From Eubacterium sp. (GTDB lineage: Bacteria > Bacillota > Clostridia > Lachnospirales > Lachnospiraceae), in contig JAGAOE010000227.1 of assembly GCA_017623885.1 (NCBI GenBank), forward strand, positions 1-34,092: a DNA stretch of 34,092 nt, read 5' to 3'. A model generated the notes under the pieces. The model made no database searches and was not told the origin of the DNA. It was given only the letters and a program-made list of their open reading frames with translations. Positions within the stretch are counted from its first letter, which is position 1; every line of letters starts with the position of its first letter. Of this stretch, positions 24,583 through 33,038 are shown piece after piece. Position numbers and translations under genes: made by a program.

Positions 24583-24628
24583 ATGCATTCGCTCCTTTGT
24601 ATAAATGAAAAAAAATCGCTTCCAATCA

Positions 24629-24658
24629 AGTATATCGTCAACCTTATAAAAAAATCAA
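24629..24658 (-). promoter_or_regulatory. Candidate promoter of the coiled-coil J-protein gene
   Basis: On the minus strand TTGATT (24658-24653), 18 bases, TATACT (24634-24629). The -35 overlaps the last bases of the dnaJ terminator stem. Confidence 0.4.
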
Positions 24659-24707
24659 GATATTGCGTAAAAAAAATAAAAATTTTTTCTTGACACAATA
24701 TCTTGAT
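24654..24707 (-). terminator. Terminator of the hrcA-dnaJ operon, with a large AT loop
   Basis: A perfect 12-bp inverted repeat ATCAAGATATTG/CAATATCTTGAT (24654-24665 with 24696-24707) encloses a 30-base A/T-rich loop and is followed on the minus strand by seven Ts. The loop is unusually long, so efficiency is uncertain. Confidence 0.6.
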
Positions 24708-24761
24708 ATGTTTTTTTGAAAACATATTCACGATAAGGAACTTATTTTGAATAATTATCCA

Positions 24762-25925
24762 CTATTTTTTTCTGCCAAAGGGCTTCTTTTTATGTTTTAC
24801 TTCTCCGTCGGCTGCACCGTTTTGATTTGCAAGCGAATTGCCGGTCAATGCATCAAACTGGCGAAGTAATTCTTTCGCCTCGCTGTTCAAGCCGGTCGGC
24901 ACCTGTACCACTAAGGTCACGTACTGATCGCCGCGCACATTTGAATTACGAAGAGACGGAACACCTTTTCCTCTCAGACGAATCCGAGTATCAGTCTGTG
25001 TACCGGGTTTTACTTCGTAAATGACATCGCCGTCTACGGTTCCGATACGCACTTCACCGCCGAGCGCTGCCTGCGCATATGAAATCGGCGCGGTCGAGAA
25101 CAAATCCATATCCCTTCTCTGCAAGAAAGGATGTGCACTGACAAGAACCTCTACAAGAAGGTCTCCTCTCGGTCCGCCGTTTACGCCGGGCTCACCTTTT
25201 TCACGAATACGCACACTCTGACCGTGATCAATACCTGCCGGAATACTTACTTCTATCTTCTTTCGCTTGTTCAGATAACCGGTACCACGACATCCGGAGC
25301 ATTTCTCTTTTATAATCTTTCCACTGCCGTTACAATCCGGACAAGTCGTAATGTTTTGCACCATTCCAAACAGCGACTGCTGCGTCATGCGCACCTGACC
25401 ACGACCACCACATTTCGTACAGGTCTCAGGCGTACTTCCCGCCTTTGCTCCTGTACCGTGACAATCCGGGCACTCATCCTTCAGTACCATATCGATTTCT
25501 TTTTTACAGCCAAATACGGCTTCCTCAAAGGTAATACGAACCTGCGTGCGAACATTTGCCCCTTTCATCGGTCCATTGTTTGCACGTCTGCCGCCTCCAA
25601 AGCCGCCGCCAAATAAATCTCCGAAGATATCTCCGAAGCTGCCGAAAATATCTCCCATATCACTAAAGTCAAAACCGCCACCGCCGCCGGCGCCGCCTTC
25701 AAATGCCGCATGACCAAACTGATCATACTGACGTCTCTTCTCCGGATCGCTCAGAATCGCATACGCCTCTGACGCTTCCTTAAACTTTGCCTCAGCCTCA
25801 GCATCACCCGGATTTGTGTCCGGGTGATACTTCTTGGCGAGTACGCGGTATGCTTTTTTCAGTGCTGCATCATCGGCATTTTTCTCAACGCCGAGTACCT
25901 CGTAATAATCTCTCTTGTTTGCCAT
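24762..25925 (-). CDS. dnaJ: Chaperone DnaJ
   Basis: 387 aa co-chaperone that stimulates DnaK ATPase and binds unfolded protein. The J domain (1-70) starts [20 protein letters not shown] and has [10 protein letters not shown] Gly/Phe-rich linker follows (about 75-115), then four CxxCxGxG zinc motifs ([32 protein letters not shown]) and the C-terminal substrate domain. It starts 2 bases after the dnaK stop, with AAGGA inside dnaK. Last gene of the CIRCE-controlled operon. Confidence 0.97.
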   Translation of the reverse strand: MANKRDYYEVLGVEKNADDAALKKAYRVLAKKYHPDTNPGDAEAEAKFKEASEAYAILSDPEKRRQYDQFGHAAFEGGAGGGGGFDFSDMGDIFGSFGDIFGDLFGGGFGGGRRANNGPMKGANVRTQVRITFEEAVFGCKKEIDMVLKDECPDCHGTGAKAGSTPETCTKCGGRGQVRMTQQSLFGMVQNITTCPDCNGSGKIIKEKCSGCRGTGYLNKRKKIEVSIPAGIDHGQSVRIREKGEPGVNGGPRGDLLVEVLVSAHPFLQRRDMDLFSTAPISYAQAALGGEVRIGTVDGDVIYEVKPGTQTDTRIRLRGKGVPSLRNSNVRGDQYVTLVVQVPTGLNSEAKELLRQFDALTGNSLANQNGAADGEVKHKKKPFGRKK

Positions 25926-25927
25926 TT

Positions 25928-27802
25928 TTATACTTCCTTGAAGTCTGCATCTACTACGTCGTCATCTGCTGCGGTAGCACCGGCACCCATATCCGGGCCT
26001 GCGCCTGCACCCATATCCGGGCCTGCACCTGCTGCCTGAGCGCCTTCATACATCTTTGCAAATACTTTCTGTGCGCTTTCCATCAGCTTTTCTTTTGCTG
26101 CCTTCATGTCGCTCACAACTGACTCCGTCATGTTTTCAGGTTCCGGATTTGCATCAACCAATGCTTTCAACGCATTCAAGTCTGCCTCTACAGCAGCCTT
26201 ATCTGCTGCATCTAACTTATCTCCTACCTGCTCTAATGCCTGCTGTGTCTGGAATACAAAGGAATCTGCATCATTTCTGGTATCGATTGCTTCCTTGCGC
26301 TTCTTATCCTGAGCTTCGTACTCAGCTGCTTCTTTTACTGCCTTTTCGATCTCATCATCAGACATGTTAGAGCCTGCTGTAATTGTAATGTGCTGCTCTT
26401 TTCCTGTTCCTAAATCTTTTGCAGATACATTTACGATACCGTTTGCATCGATATCAAATGTAACTTCGATCTGAGGAACACCACGACGTGCCGGCGGAAT
26501 ACCATCCAGACGGAACTGTCCCAGTGACTTATTGTCTCTCGCAAACTGACGCTCGCCCTGTACGACATTGATATCAACAGCGGTCTGATTGTCTGCTGCG
26601 GTAGAGAAAATCTGGCTCTTCTTTGTCGGAATCGTTGTATTACGCTCAATCAATCTGGTTGCCACACCACCCATTGTCTCGATAGACAGTGATAACGGTG
26701 TAACGTCTAACAACAGAATCTCGCCTGCGCCGGCATCTCCTGCCAGCTTACCACCCTGAATAGATGCACCGATTGCTACACACTCATCCGGGTTCAAGCT
26801 CTTGCTCGGCTCTTTTCCGGTCAACTGTTTTACCTTCTCCTGTACTGCAGGAATACGTGTAGAACCACCAACGAGGAGCACCTGTCCTAAATCAGAATTA
26901 TTTAATCCTGCATCTCTCATTGCGTTCTGTACGGGAATTGCAGTTCTCTCCACTAAATCGTGTGTCAATTCATCGAATTTCGCTCTGCTCAGGTTCATAT
27001 CAAAATGCTTCGGTCCCTCTGCTGTCGCTGTGATGAACGGAAGGTTGATATTTGTAGTAGTAGCAGAAGAAAGCTCCTTCTTTGCCTTCTCAGCAGCCTC
27101 TTTCAAACGCTGTAAAGCCATCTTGTCATTTGAAAGATCTACGCCTTCTGCCTTTTTAAACTCATCGATCATCCACTGGGTCACACGGTTGTCAAAGTCA
27201 TCACCACCCAGACAGGTATCTCCGTTAGTAGACAATACTTCGATAACGCCGTCACCGATTTCGATAATGGATACGTCGAATGTACCACCACCTAAGTCGT
27301 ATACCATGATTTTCTGTTCTTTTTCATTGTCCAGACCATAAGCCAATGCTGCTGCGGTCGGCTCGTTAATAATACGCTTTACATCTAATCCTGCAATCTT
27401 TCCGGCATCCTTTGTTGCCTGACGCTGTGCATCATTGAAATATGCAGGTACGGTAATAACTGCCTCAGTAACAGACTCGCCAAGATAGCTTTCTGCATCT
27501 GCTTTCAATTTCTGTAATATCATCGCTGAAATCTGCTGCGGGCTGTAGCTCTTGTCATCGATTGCCTGCTTAAAGTCAGTTCCCATATGTCTCTTAATAG
27601 AAGAAACGGTCTTTTCTGCATTTGTAACTGCCTGACGCTTTGCAGGCTCACCTACTAAACGCTCACCGTTCTTTGTGAATGCTACGATCGACGGTGTTGT
27701 TCTTGCACCCTCCTGATTTGCGATAACGGTAGGTTTTCCACCTTCCATAACAGCCACACAACTGTTTGTTGTTCCTAAGTCAATACCAATAATCTTGCTC
27801 AT
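25928..27802 (-). CDS. dnaK: Chaperone DnaK (Hsp70)
   Basis: 624 aa. The ATPase domain starts [20 protein letters not shown] and holds [19 protein letters not shown] and LVGGSTRIP. The substrate domain has [14 protein letters not shown]. Like other Gram-positive DnaKs it lacks the roughly 24-residue insertion of the E. coli ATPase domain. The tail is Gly/Ala-rich and contains a duplicated GAGPDM unit encoded by a 24-base tandem repeat. AGGAGG lies 8 bases before the ATG. Works with DnaJ and GrpE from the same operon. Confidence 0.98.
   Translation of the reverse strand: MSKIIGIDLGTTNSCVAVMEGGKPTVIANQEGARTTPSIVAFTKNGERLVGEPAKRQAVTNAEKTVSSIKRHMGTDFKQAIDDKSYSPQQISAMILQKLKADAESYLGESVTEAVITVPAYFNDAQRQATKDAGKIAGLDVKRIINEPTAAALAYGLDNEKEQKIMVYDLGGGTFDVSIIEIGDGVIEVLSTNGDTCLGGDDFDNRVTQWMIDEFKKAEGVDLSNDKMALQRLKEAAEKAKKELSSATTTNINLPFITATAEGPKHFDMNLSRAKFDELTHDLVERTAIPVQNAMRDAGLNNSDLGQVLLVGGSTRIPAVQEKVKQLTGKEPSKSLNPDECVAIGASIQGGKLAGDAGAGEILLLDVTPLSLSIETMGGVATRLIERNTTIPTKKSQIFSTAADNQTAVDINVVQGERQFARDNKSLGQFRLDGIPPARRGVPQIEVTFDIDANGIVNVSAKDLGTGKEQHITITAGSNMSDDEIEKAVKEAAEYEAQDKKRKEAIDTRNDADSFVFQTQQALEQVGDKLDAADKAAVEADLNALKALVDANPEPENMTESVVSDMKAAKEKLMESAQKVFAKMYEGAQAAGAGPDMGAGAGPDMGAGATAADDDVVDADFKEV
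25983..26030. repeat. 24-base tandem repeat in the dnaK 3' end
   Basis: Two 24-base units, differing at one base, encode the repeated AGAGPDMG part of the DnaK tail. Copy number probably varies between strains. Confidence 0.8.
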
Positions 27803-27844
27803 AATGTTTTCCTCCTACTTTATAATAAAAATGTATTACTCTTA

Positions 27845-28510
27845 TTACTGTACAACTGCGACCATACTATGGCGTACCACACTGTCACGGTACATATATC
27901 CTTTGAGAAGCTCCTGTGCTACTACACCGGATTCATACTCCTCGCTCTCTACCTGCATCACTGCATTGTGATATTCAGGATCGAACTCTTTTCCAACTGC
28001 CTCTATCGGCTTGATATCCAGCTCTGCAAATACAGACATCATCTGCTTGTAGATTTTATCCATTCCATCTACGAATGCATCACTTTTCTGTTCTTCCGGC
28101 ACTGCGCTCAAACCGCGCTCAAAATTGTCTACAACCGGCAATATTTTTTCTACAATGCTTTTGACACCGACTTCATACATCTGGTTTTTTTCTTTTTCCG
28201 TGCGCTTACGGAAATTCTCAAACTCAGCCATCTGACGCTTCACCTGATCGGTCAGCTCTTCAATTCGCTCGTCTTTTTTGTCTTTCTTTTTTTCTTTTTT
28301 CTTAAACGGACTCTTTTTCTCGCTCTTTTCTTCTTTCGCTTCAGATGCTTCTTCCTGTTCTGCCTCTGCCTGCGCGTCTTCCGGAGTATCCGTTTTCTCT
28401 GCAGTGCTTTCCTCTGTCACCGCTTCGTCTGCAGTTTCCGAAGTCTGTTCCGCTGTCGCAGTTTCTTCTGTCTCTACTTCCTGCTCCAATGTAGTCTTTT
28501 CTTCTGACAT
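27845..28510 (-). CDS. grpE: Nucleotide exchange factor GrpE
   Basis: 221 aa from the ATG at 28510 (MSEEKTTLEQ), with GGTG 6 bases upstream; an in-frame GTG at 28558 is only 3 bases from a good AAAGGA and is less likely. Releases ADP from DnaK. The first 90 or so residues are low complexity: acidic Glu/Ala/Thr, then a basic run with KKEKKKDKKD. The GrpE core follows, with QMAEFENFRKRTEKEK, a long helix, then the C-terminal beta domain with PIEAVGKEFDPEYHNAVM and GYMYRDSVVRHSMVAV. Second gene of the operon. The long charged N-terminus exceeds that of E. coli GrpE. Confidence 0.95.
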   Translation of the reverse strand: MSEEKTTLEQEVETEETATAEQTSETADEAVTEESTAEKTDTPEDAQAEAEQEEASEAKEEKSEKKSPFKKKEKKKDKKDERIEELTDQVKRQMAEFENFRKRTEKEKNQMYEVGVKSIVEKILPVVDNFERGLSAVPEEQKSDAFVDGMDKIYKQMMSVFAELDIKPIEAVGKEFDPEYHNAVMQVESEEYESGVVAQELLKGYMYRDSVVRHSMVAVVQ

Positions 28511-28646
28511 CCTATACACCGTTTGCAAGTATTCATAGCGATTGTATGAATACCACACGCTTCCTTTCTATACTTATTTATACTTATTTCACATAGGGTT
28601 TCTATTTATTGATGCTTATTGATGCAGTGTTCTTTTGTAGCTGCAC

Positions 28647-29696
28647 TCAACTGTCTTTCGCAGGTGTGCGGAAAATACCGTCCAACTGCTGTTTTAACGT
28701 TTTCAGGTTATCCACCACGTTTTCGTAATCCATTCGCTTCGGACCGATGATACCAATCGTACCCTTCATTCCTTCGCCCAGCTCATATGTCGCAGTCACC
28801 ACACTACAATCCTTCATGGTCTGTACCGGGGATTCGCTTCCGATATATACCTGTATGCCTGTATTTTCTCCGTCCGTCAGTGATTCATTCACCAGACTCG
28901 CCAATTGCTGTTTTTCTTCAAAAGCGGAAATCAACTCTGTCGCACGATTCGAATCAGCCAACTCCGGATACTTAAATATGTTTGTCGCACCGCTCGTATA
29001 AATCTCTAAATCTTCATCTTCGGACAAAGACTCGGCAATCGCATCCAACACCTTACTCACGATTTCACCGTGAATACCCGCCTGCTCTTTCAGCTTGGCG
29101 ATCGTCGCCAAATTAATCTGGTCTAATGTCAAACCGTTCAGACTCGTATTGAGCAGTAAATTCAATTTTAAAATCTGCTCATTGTCCATGCCGGAAAGGT
29201 CTGTACGGATGATTTTGTTTTTTACGATATTTCCTTCCAAGACAATCACTGCCAGCAATTGCTCTTCATCGACCTGCGACATCTGGATAAATTTCAGCTT
29301 ACCGTGCTGATACTGCGGTGCTGTAATCATCGTCGCATAATTCGTATTCGTCGCCAGCATCTTTACCACGTTTTTCAGCACCTGCTCCATTTTTTCCGTA
29401 CGCTCAATCACAAAATTTTTCATTTCTGTCACTTCGCGTTCTTTTTCTTCCATAAGATTATCTACATAAAAACGATAACCCTGATCAGAAGGTATTCTGC
29501 CGGCAGATGTATGCGGCTGAATAATATAACCCAGCTCTTCCAAATCAGACATCTCATTACGAATCGTCGCAGAGCTCAGATTCAAGTCTGTATATTTGGA
29601 AATCGTTCGAGAGCCGACCGGCTCTCCGGTCTCCAGATAGGTTCGTATGATAGCTTTTAGTATTTTTGTTTTTCTTTCATCTAACTGCGTCATCAT
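28647..29696 (-). CDS. hrcA: Heat-inducible transcription repressor HrcA
   Basis: 349 aa. Binds CIRCE and represses the class I heat-shock genes; its folding depends on GroEL. The N-terminal winged helix has LKAIIRTYLETGEPVGSRTI and SSATIRNEMSDLEELGYI, then HTSAGRIPSDQGYRFYVD. The C-terminal part has GPKRMDYENVV. Two adjacent ATGs exist at 29696 and 29693; AGAGG is 3 bases from the first and 6 from the second, so the second is slightly favoured. A perfect CIRCE lies 24 bases upstream, so the operon represses itself. The 136-base gap to grpE holds only short direct repeats (TATACTTATT twice, TTATTGATGC twice). Confidence 0.97.
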   Translation of the reverse strand: MMTQLDERKTKILKAIIRTYLETGEPVGSRTISKYTDLNLSSATIRNEMSDLEELGYIIQPHTSAGRIPSDQGYRFYVDNLMEEKEREVTEMKNFVIERTEKMEQVLKNVVKMLATNTNYATMITAPQYQHGKLKFIQMSQVDEEQLLAVIVLEGNIVKNKIIRTDLSGMDNEQILKLNLLLNTSLNGLTLDQINLATIAKLKEQAGIHGEIVSKVLDAIAESLSEDEDLEIYTSGATNIFKYPELADSNRATELISAFEEKQQLASLVNESLTDGENTGIQVYIGSESPVQTMKDCSVVTATYELGEGMKGTIGIIGPKRMDYENVVDNLKTLKQQLDGIFRTPAKDS

Positions 29697-29719
29697 TTAC
29701 CTCTCTGCTTTTGCAATTA

Positions 29720-29746
29720 TTAGCACTCACTACAAAAGAGTGCTAA
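29720..29746 (-). promoter_or_regulatory. CIRCE operator
   Basis: A perfect TTAGCACTC, 9 bases, GAGTGCTAA, the HrcA binding site. It lies about 15 bases downstream of the -10, in the transcribed leader of hrcA. Confidence 0.97.
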
Positions 29747-29760
29747 TCGTTTCTGTAACT

Positions 29761-29789
29761 AAGATAACACTGACCTTTGCTAATGTCAA
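29761..29789 (-). promoter_or_regulatory. Promoter of the hrcA-grpE-dnaK-dnaJ operon
   Basis: On the minus strand a perfect TTGACA (29789-29784), 17 bases, TATCTT (29766-29761), directly followed by CIRCE. Confidence 0.85.
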
Positions 29790-29820
29790 CCTATAATTCA
29801 TAAAAAAAGTATGAAATTCA

Positions 29821-30204
29821 TTACCGCTTATCATTTGCTTTATTTTGAAACTTCTCTTTTTGCACAACGAAACGTTCGTGTTTTCCTTCACCGACCGTTC
29901 CTTTCTCGTCGTACGCAGTCACCTGAAATACCAGACGACGTCCGTCTATCTCTGTCAAGGTCGATTCACAGGTCACGTTCATCCCCACCGGTGTCGGTGC
30001 CGTATGACGAATTTCCAGCAGCGTTCCGACACTTGTATTTTCTTCGCCCAGCGCATCCGCGATACTTCTCCAGCAGGTTTCCTCCATCAGCGCAATCATC
30101 GCCGGCGTTGCAAAGACTTCCAGCACGCCGCTTCCCATTGCAAGTGCAGTATTTTTTTCATTTACGGTTACCGTCTGTGTTCCTTTTATTCCATTCTCTA
30201 ACAT
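29821..30204 (-). CDS. FlK-like hot-dog thioesterase
   Basis: 127 aa, a single hot-dog domain of the thioesterase family that includes fluoroacetyl-CoA thioesterase FlK. Visible pattern: GSGVLEVFATPAMIALMEE (24-42), VGTLLEIRHTAPTPVGM with the conserved histidine, DGRRLVFQVTAYDEKG and GEGKHERFVV. FlK's catalytic residues are Thr, Glu and His; a glutamate (in LMEETC) and a histidine (in IRHTA) are at matching places. The true substrate is some acyl-CoA, not fluoroacetate as far as one can tell. AGGAGG lies 9 bases before the ATG. It stands alone between hrcA and the HD-GYP gene. Confidence 0.85.
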   Translation of the reverse strand: MLENGIKGTQTVTVNEKNTALAMGSGVLEVFATPAMIALMEETCWRSIADALGEENTSVGTLLEIRHTAPTPVGMNVTCESTLTEIDGRRLVFQVTAYDEKGTVGEGKHERFVVQKEKFQNKANDKR

Positions 30205-30534
30205 TTGTTGTGTCCTCCTCGTTCTCTTAAATGCCTATTAAATATTTGTTTATATAGTTCCTGTATGTCCAATTGATTTTAACACGGTTTCTCACGTCTT
30301 TACAGTTGTTTTTCTATTTTATGCACATCTCATACATATAACTGTTCAGAGCCCACCTCGAAAATACGATGTATTCTACAAATTTATGTGCCAGTTATAT
30401 TACTGTTTATCAGTTGATTTTAGCACATTTAAGTAATATAATTGAGGGCGTAGAATTTCGTAATTACATCACTTTCAAATAACTGTGAACGATTATGCGC
30501 ATTATATCTTCACTATTTTATGGAGGCAATTGTT
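30205..30534. other. 330-base intergenic region between thioesterase and HD-GYP genes
   Basis: It is AT-rich with no coding frame. It holds the HD-GYP promoter (30414-30442), a 10-bp inverted repeat TTATATTACT/AGTAATATAA (30395-30404 with 30432-30441) overlapping the -10, and a direct repeat TTGATTTTARCAC (30273-30285 and 30414-30426, one difference), the second copy carrying the -35. No clear promoter for the thioesterase was found. No c-di-GMP riboswitch motif was recognised. Confidence 0.5.
30414..30442 (+). promoter_or_regulatory. Promoter of the HD-GYP gene
   Basis: TTGATT (30414-30419), 17 bases, a perfect TATAAT (30437-30442). An inverted repeat spans the spacer and -10, which could be a regulator site. 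Confidence 0.7.
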
Positions 30535-31836
30535 GTGAATCCGATTTATTATGTAATGATCTGTGTATGTATATTGAGTATGATTAGTATGTCCATCCTC
30601 GTAAATTGTAAATCTTCTTTATCTAAAATGGTGAAATGCTGGTTTACAATCACTTTTATGGGAATTGCCCTTGCTTCATCTGCCGAAATGGTTCGTTCGA
30701 TTTTAGACACCAGACCTGTCTCTGCGGATTTGTACAAGACGATTACACTGTTGGAATTTTGTATCACGCCACTTCTTCCGCTCCCGCTTTCTCTCGCGTG
30801 CGGAATTAAAAAACAGGCGTATCCCATCAGTGTTCTTATGGTTTTTCATATTTTACTTGAAATCATACTCGTAAACACCGGAGCCGTTTTTTCGGTAAGT
30901 GCACAGGGCATTTATCATAGAGGTGATTTTTACTTTATCTATATTTGCTCGTATATCATTTCTTTATTATATTTACTTTACGCGTTTTTCCTGATTTCCA
31001 AACGCTTCCGAAATCGGAATTTGATTATACTGATTGCCTCACTCGTCATTATCTTTGCAGGCATTATCCCCTCTTTAGTAGAGCGGGAAATCAAAACCGC
31101 ATTTCTCGGAATGACATTTATGGTCATCATCCTATATGCCTATTTTGAAGATTTGACACAGCAGGATCTCAACGCTGATTTGGCCGCACAAAATGAGCGA
31201 ATCAAAACGATGCAGTCCGGCACCATTATCGGAATCGCCAATCTCATCGAAAGTCGCGACAACAATACCGGTCAGCATGTCAAAAACACTTCGGAGTATG
31301 TACAGCTACTTGCTTCATCCGCGAAAGCTGCCCACCTCTACCCGGAAACGATTAATGACCATTTTATTGAATTGCTTGTCAGCGCAGCTCCACTCCATGA
31401 TGTCGGAAAAATTCTTGTACCTGACAGCATTTTGCAAAAACCCGGAAAACTCACCGATGAAGAATTCGAAATCATGAAAACGCATGCCGCTGAGGGTGGT
31501 AAAGTGATTCATCAGGTTCTGGCAGATGTGACCGACGAAGAATATCTGCAAATCGCATATGACGTCGCCACCTACCATCATGAAAAGTGGAATGGCACCG
31601 GTTATCCGTCCGGCTTGTCCTCACATGACATTCCCATCAGTGCCAGAATCATGGCAATCGCAGATGTCTATGACGCACTGACAATGGAACGTGTCTACAA
31701 AAAAGCGTTTCCGACCGACAAAGCGCTTTCTATTATATTAGAAGACGCCGGTTCACATTTTGATCCGCGTCTCGCTACACTCTTTGTATCAATTATGCGA
31801 AAAAAATTAGCAGAAGAAAAAACCGCAAGCTCCTAA
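30535..31836 (+). CDS. 7TM-HD-GYP domain protein, probable c-di-GMP phosphodiesterase
   Basis: 433 aa from a GTG at 30535, which has GGAGG 8 bases upstream; the ATG at 30520 contains that GGAGG and has no ribosome site of its own. The first 205 residues have seven hydrophobic helices, a 7TM sensor type found before kinases and HD-GYP domains. A helical linker follows, then HD-GYP: GQHVKNTSEY, LHDVGK with the HD pair near 288, KTHAAEGG, HHEKWNGTGYPSGL with the GYP motif, and ARIMAIADVYDAL. All metal ligands of active enzymes appear to be present, so hydrolysis of c-di-GMP is likely. The signal sensed is unknown. Single gene with its own promoter and terminator. Confidence 0.92.
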   Translation: MNPIYYVMICVCILSMISMSILVNCKSSLSKMVKCWFTITFMGIALASSAEMVRSILDTRPVSADLYKTITLLEFCITPLLPLPLSLACGIKKQAYPISVLMVFHILLEIILVNTGAVFSVSAQGIYHRGDFYFIYICSYIISLLYLLYAFFLISKRFRNRNLIILIASLVIIFAGIIPSLVEREIKTAFLGMTFMVIILYAYFEDLTQQDLNADLAAQNERIKTMQSGTIIGIANLIESRDNNTGQHVKNTSEYVQLLASSAKAAHLYPETINDHFIELLVSAAPLHDVGKILVPDSILQKPGKLTDEEFEIMKTHAAEGGKVIHQVLADVTDEEYLQIAYDVATYHHEKWNGTGYPSGLSSHDIPISARIMAIADVYDALTMERVYKKAFPTDKALSIILEDAGSHFDPRLATLFVSIMRKKLAEEKTASS

Positions 31837-31849
31837 TGCTTGCGGTTTT
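31819..31849. terminator. Bidirectional terminator between the HD-GYP gene and hemW
   Basis: A perfect 12-bp stem AAAACCGCAAGC/GCTTGCGGTTTT (31819-31830 with 31838-31849), loop 7 bases. The HD-GYP stop codon lies in the loop. A- and T-runs flank it on both strands. Confidence 0.9.
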
Positions 31850-31875
31850 TATCGTATATGACACTCCTATTGCTC

Positions 31876-33015
31876 TCACAAAAATCGGTACAACACCTGA
31901 TTGCTCACATCTCTGCCAAAGGAGGTCAGTCGATAGCGCGTTCCGGTGTCTTCCAGCAACTGCTGCGCACTCAATTCTGACAATACGTCTGCATAAACCG
32001 TCTCTGCAGCTAATCCAAATCGTTGTACAAATTCTGACTTCGCCACACCATCTGTCATACGCAGACCGAGATAGAAAAACTCTGCCATACTTTCCTTTTT
32101 TGATATCTGCTGCACATCCTGCGGTGCAAAATCTCCCATCAGGTACGCACTCATATCCGACGTATTGCAAAAACGTTTTCCATCTATGTAGGAAGCTGCG
32201 CCAAGACCAAAACCATAATATTCTTTTCCTGTCCAATAGCCGATATTATGTCTGCATGCATAGCCTTTTTTTGCATAATTCGAGATTTCATATCGCTCAT
32301 AACCGTAATCACTCAGCAATTTGCCGGTCAATTCATACATATCGCGCTCCTGCTCCTCGCTCGGCAAAATCTTCGGTATTTCACCGGCATCACGCAAGGC
32401 TTCATCTTCTGCATAACACTCAAAAAACGGAGTTCCTTTTTCTATGATCAAGCTATACGCAGAAATGTGTTCCGGATGCAATGTCAACACCTGACGAAGT
32501 GTTTTTTCGTATGTCTCGATTGTCTGTCCCGGCAAAGCACTCATCAAATCTACATTGATGTTGCGTATCCCGGCATCGCGAAGCAACTCATAGCTATGCA
32601 AAAAATCCTCGTAGGTATGGATACGCCCCAAAAGCTGCAATTCCTGCTCTTGCGCCGACTGCAAACCGACACTCACACGATTGATGCCGCCACTTACCAT
32701 CGCGCGCACTTTTTCCTTTGTCAGTGTCCCCGGATTTACTTCCATCGAAATCTCTGCATCTTTTGCAAGTACAAAGTGGTTTTGAATACAATTCATAAGC
32801 TGTTCCATCTGACTAATCAGCAGAACAGACGGCGTACCGCCTCCTATAAAGACCGTATCTATCGTTTTTCCGCGAAAAGAGGGCGCTTTGCTTACGATTT
32901 GTTTTTCCAGACAATCTATATATTCCGAAATCGTGGTCTGATTCGCCGGCGCGGACAAAAAATCACAGTAGGAACACTTTTTGATACAAAACGGAATATG
33001 AATGTATAGTTCCAT
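31876..33015 (-). CDS. hemW: Radical SAM heme chaperone HemW
   Basis: 379 aa from the ATG at 33015, 5 bases after AGGAGG; an upstream GTG in frame overlaps that site. Often called coproporphyrinogen III oxidase-like; HemW proteins insert heme into targets and do not oxidise coproporphyrinogen. The cluster motif is CIKKCSYCDF (about 10-19), lacking the extra cysteine of HemN. Then GGGTPSVL, EVNPGTL, RVSVGLQSAQ and NVDLMSALPGQT. A winged-helix C-terminus ends the protein. It is 23 bases after lepA, the standard Firmicutes pair; hrcA normally follows, but two inserted genes separate them here. Confidence 0.93.
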   Translation of the reverse strand: MELYIHIPFCIKKCSYCDFLSAPANQTTISEYIDCLEKQIVSKAPSFRGKTIDTVFIGGGTPSVLLISQMEQLMNCIQNHFVLAKDAEISMEVNPGTLTKEKVRAMVSGGINRVSVGLQSAQEQELQLLGRIHTYEDFLHSYELLRDAGIRNINVDLMSALPGQTIETYEKTLRQVLTLHPEHISAYSLIIEKGTPFFECYAEDEALRDAGEIPKILPSEEQERDMYELTGKLLSDYGYERYEISNYAKKGYACRHNIGYWTGKEYYGFGLGAASYIDGKRFCNTSDMSAYLMGDFAPQDVQQISKKESMAEFFYLGLRMTDGVAKSEFVQRFGLAAETVYADVLSELSAQQLLEDTGTRYRLTSFGRDVSNQVLYRFL

Positions 33016-33038
33016 CTGCTCCTCCTTCACTTGCTAAA

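Noticed and set aside
25376-25490. Repeated CxxCxGxG-encoding DNA as a CRISPR-like array
   Set aside because: These are the four zinc motifs of DnaJ, not direct repeats with spacers.
27869-28507. A 212-codon open frame on the plus strand opposite grpE
   Set aside because: It is the mirror of the low-complexity grpE N-terminus, is rich in Phe/Leu/Cys runs, and has no ribosome site or family similarity.
30443-30534. A c-di-GMP riboswitch before the HD-GYP gene
   Set aside because: The short leader lacks the conserved GEMM motifs and has no matching fold.
32248-33009. A 253-codon open frame on the plus strand opposite hemW
   Set aside because: hemW is certain on the other strand; this frame has no recognisable motif and no ribosome site.
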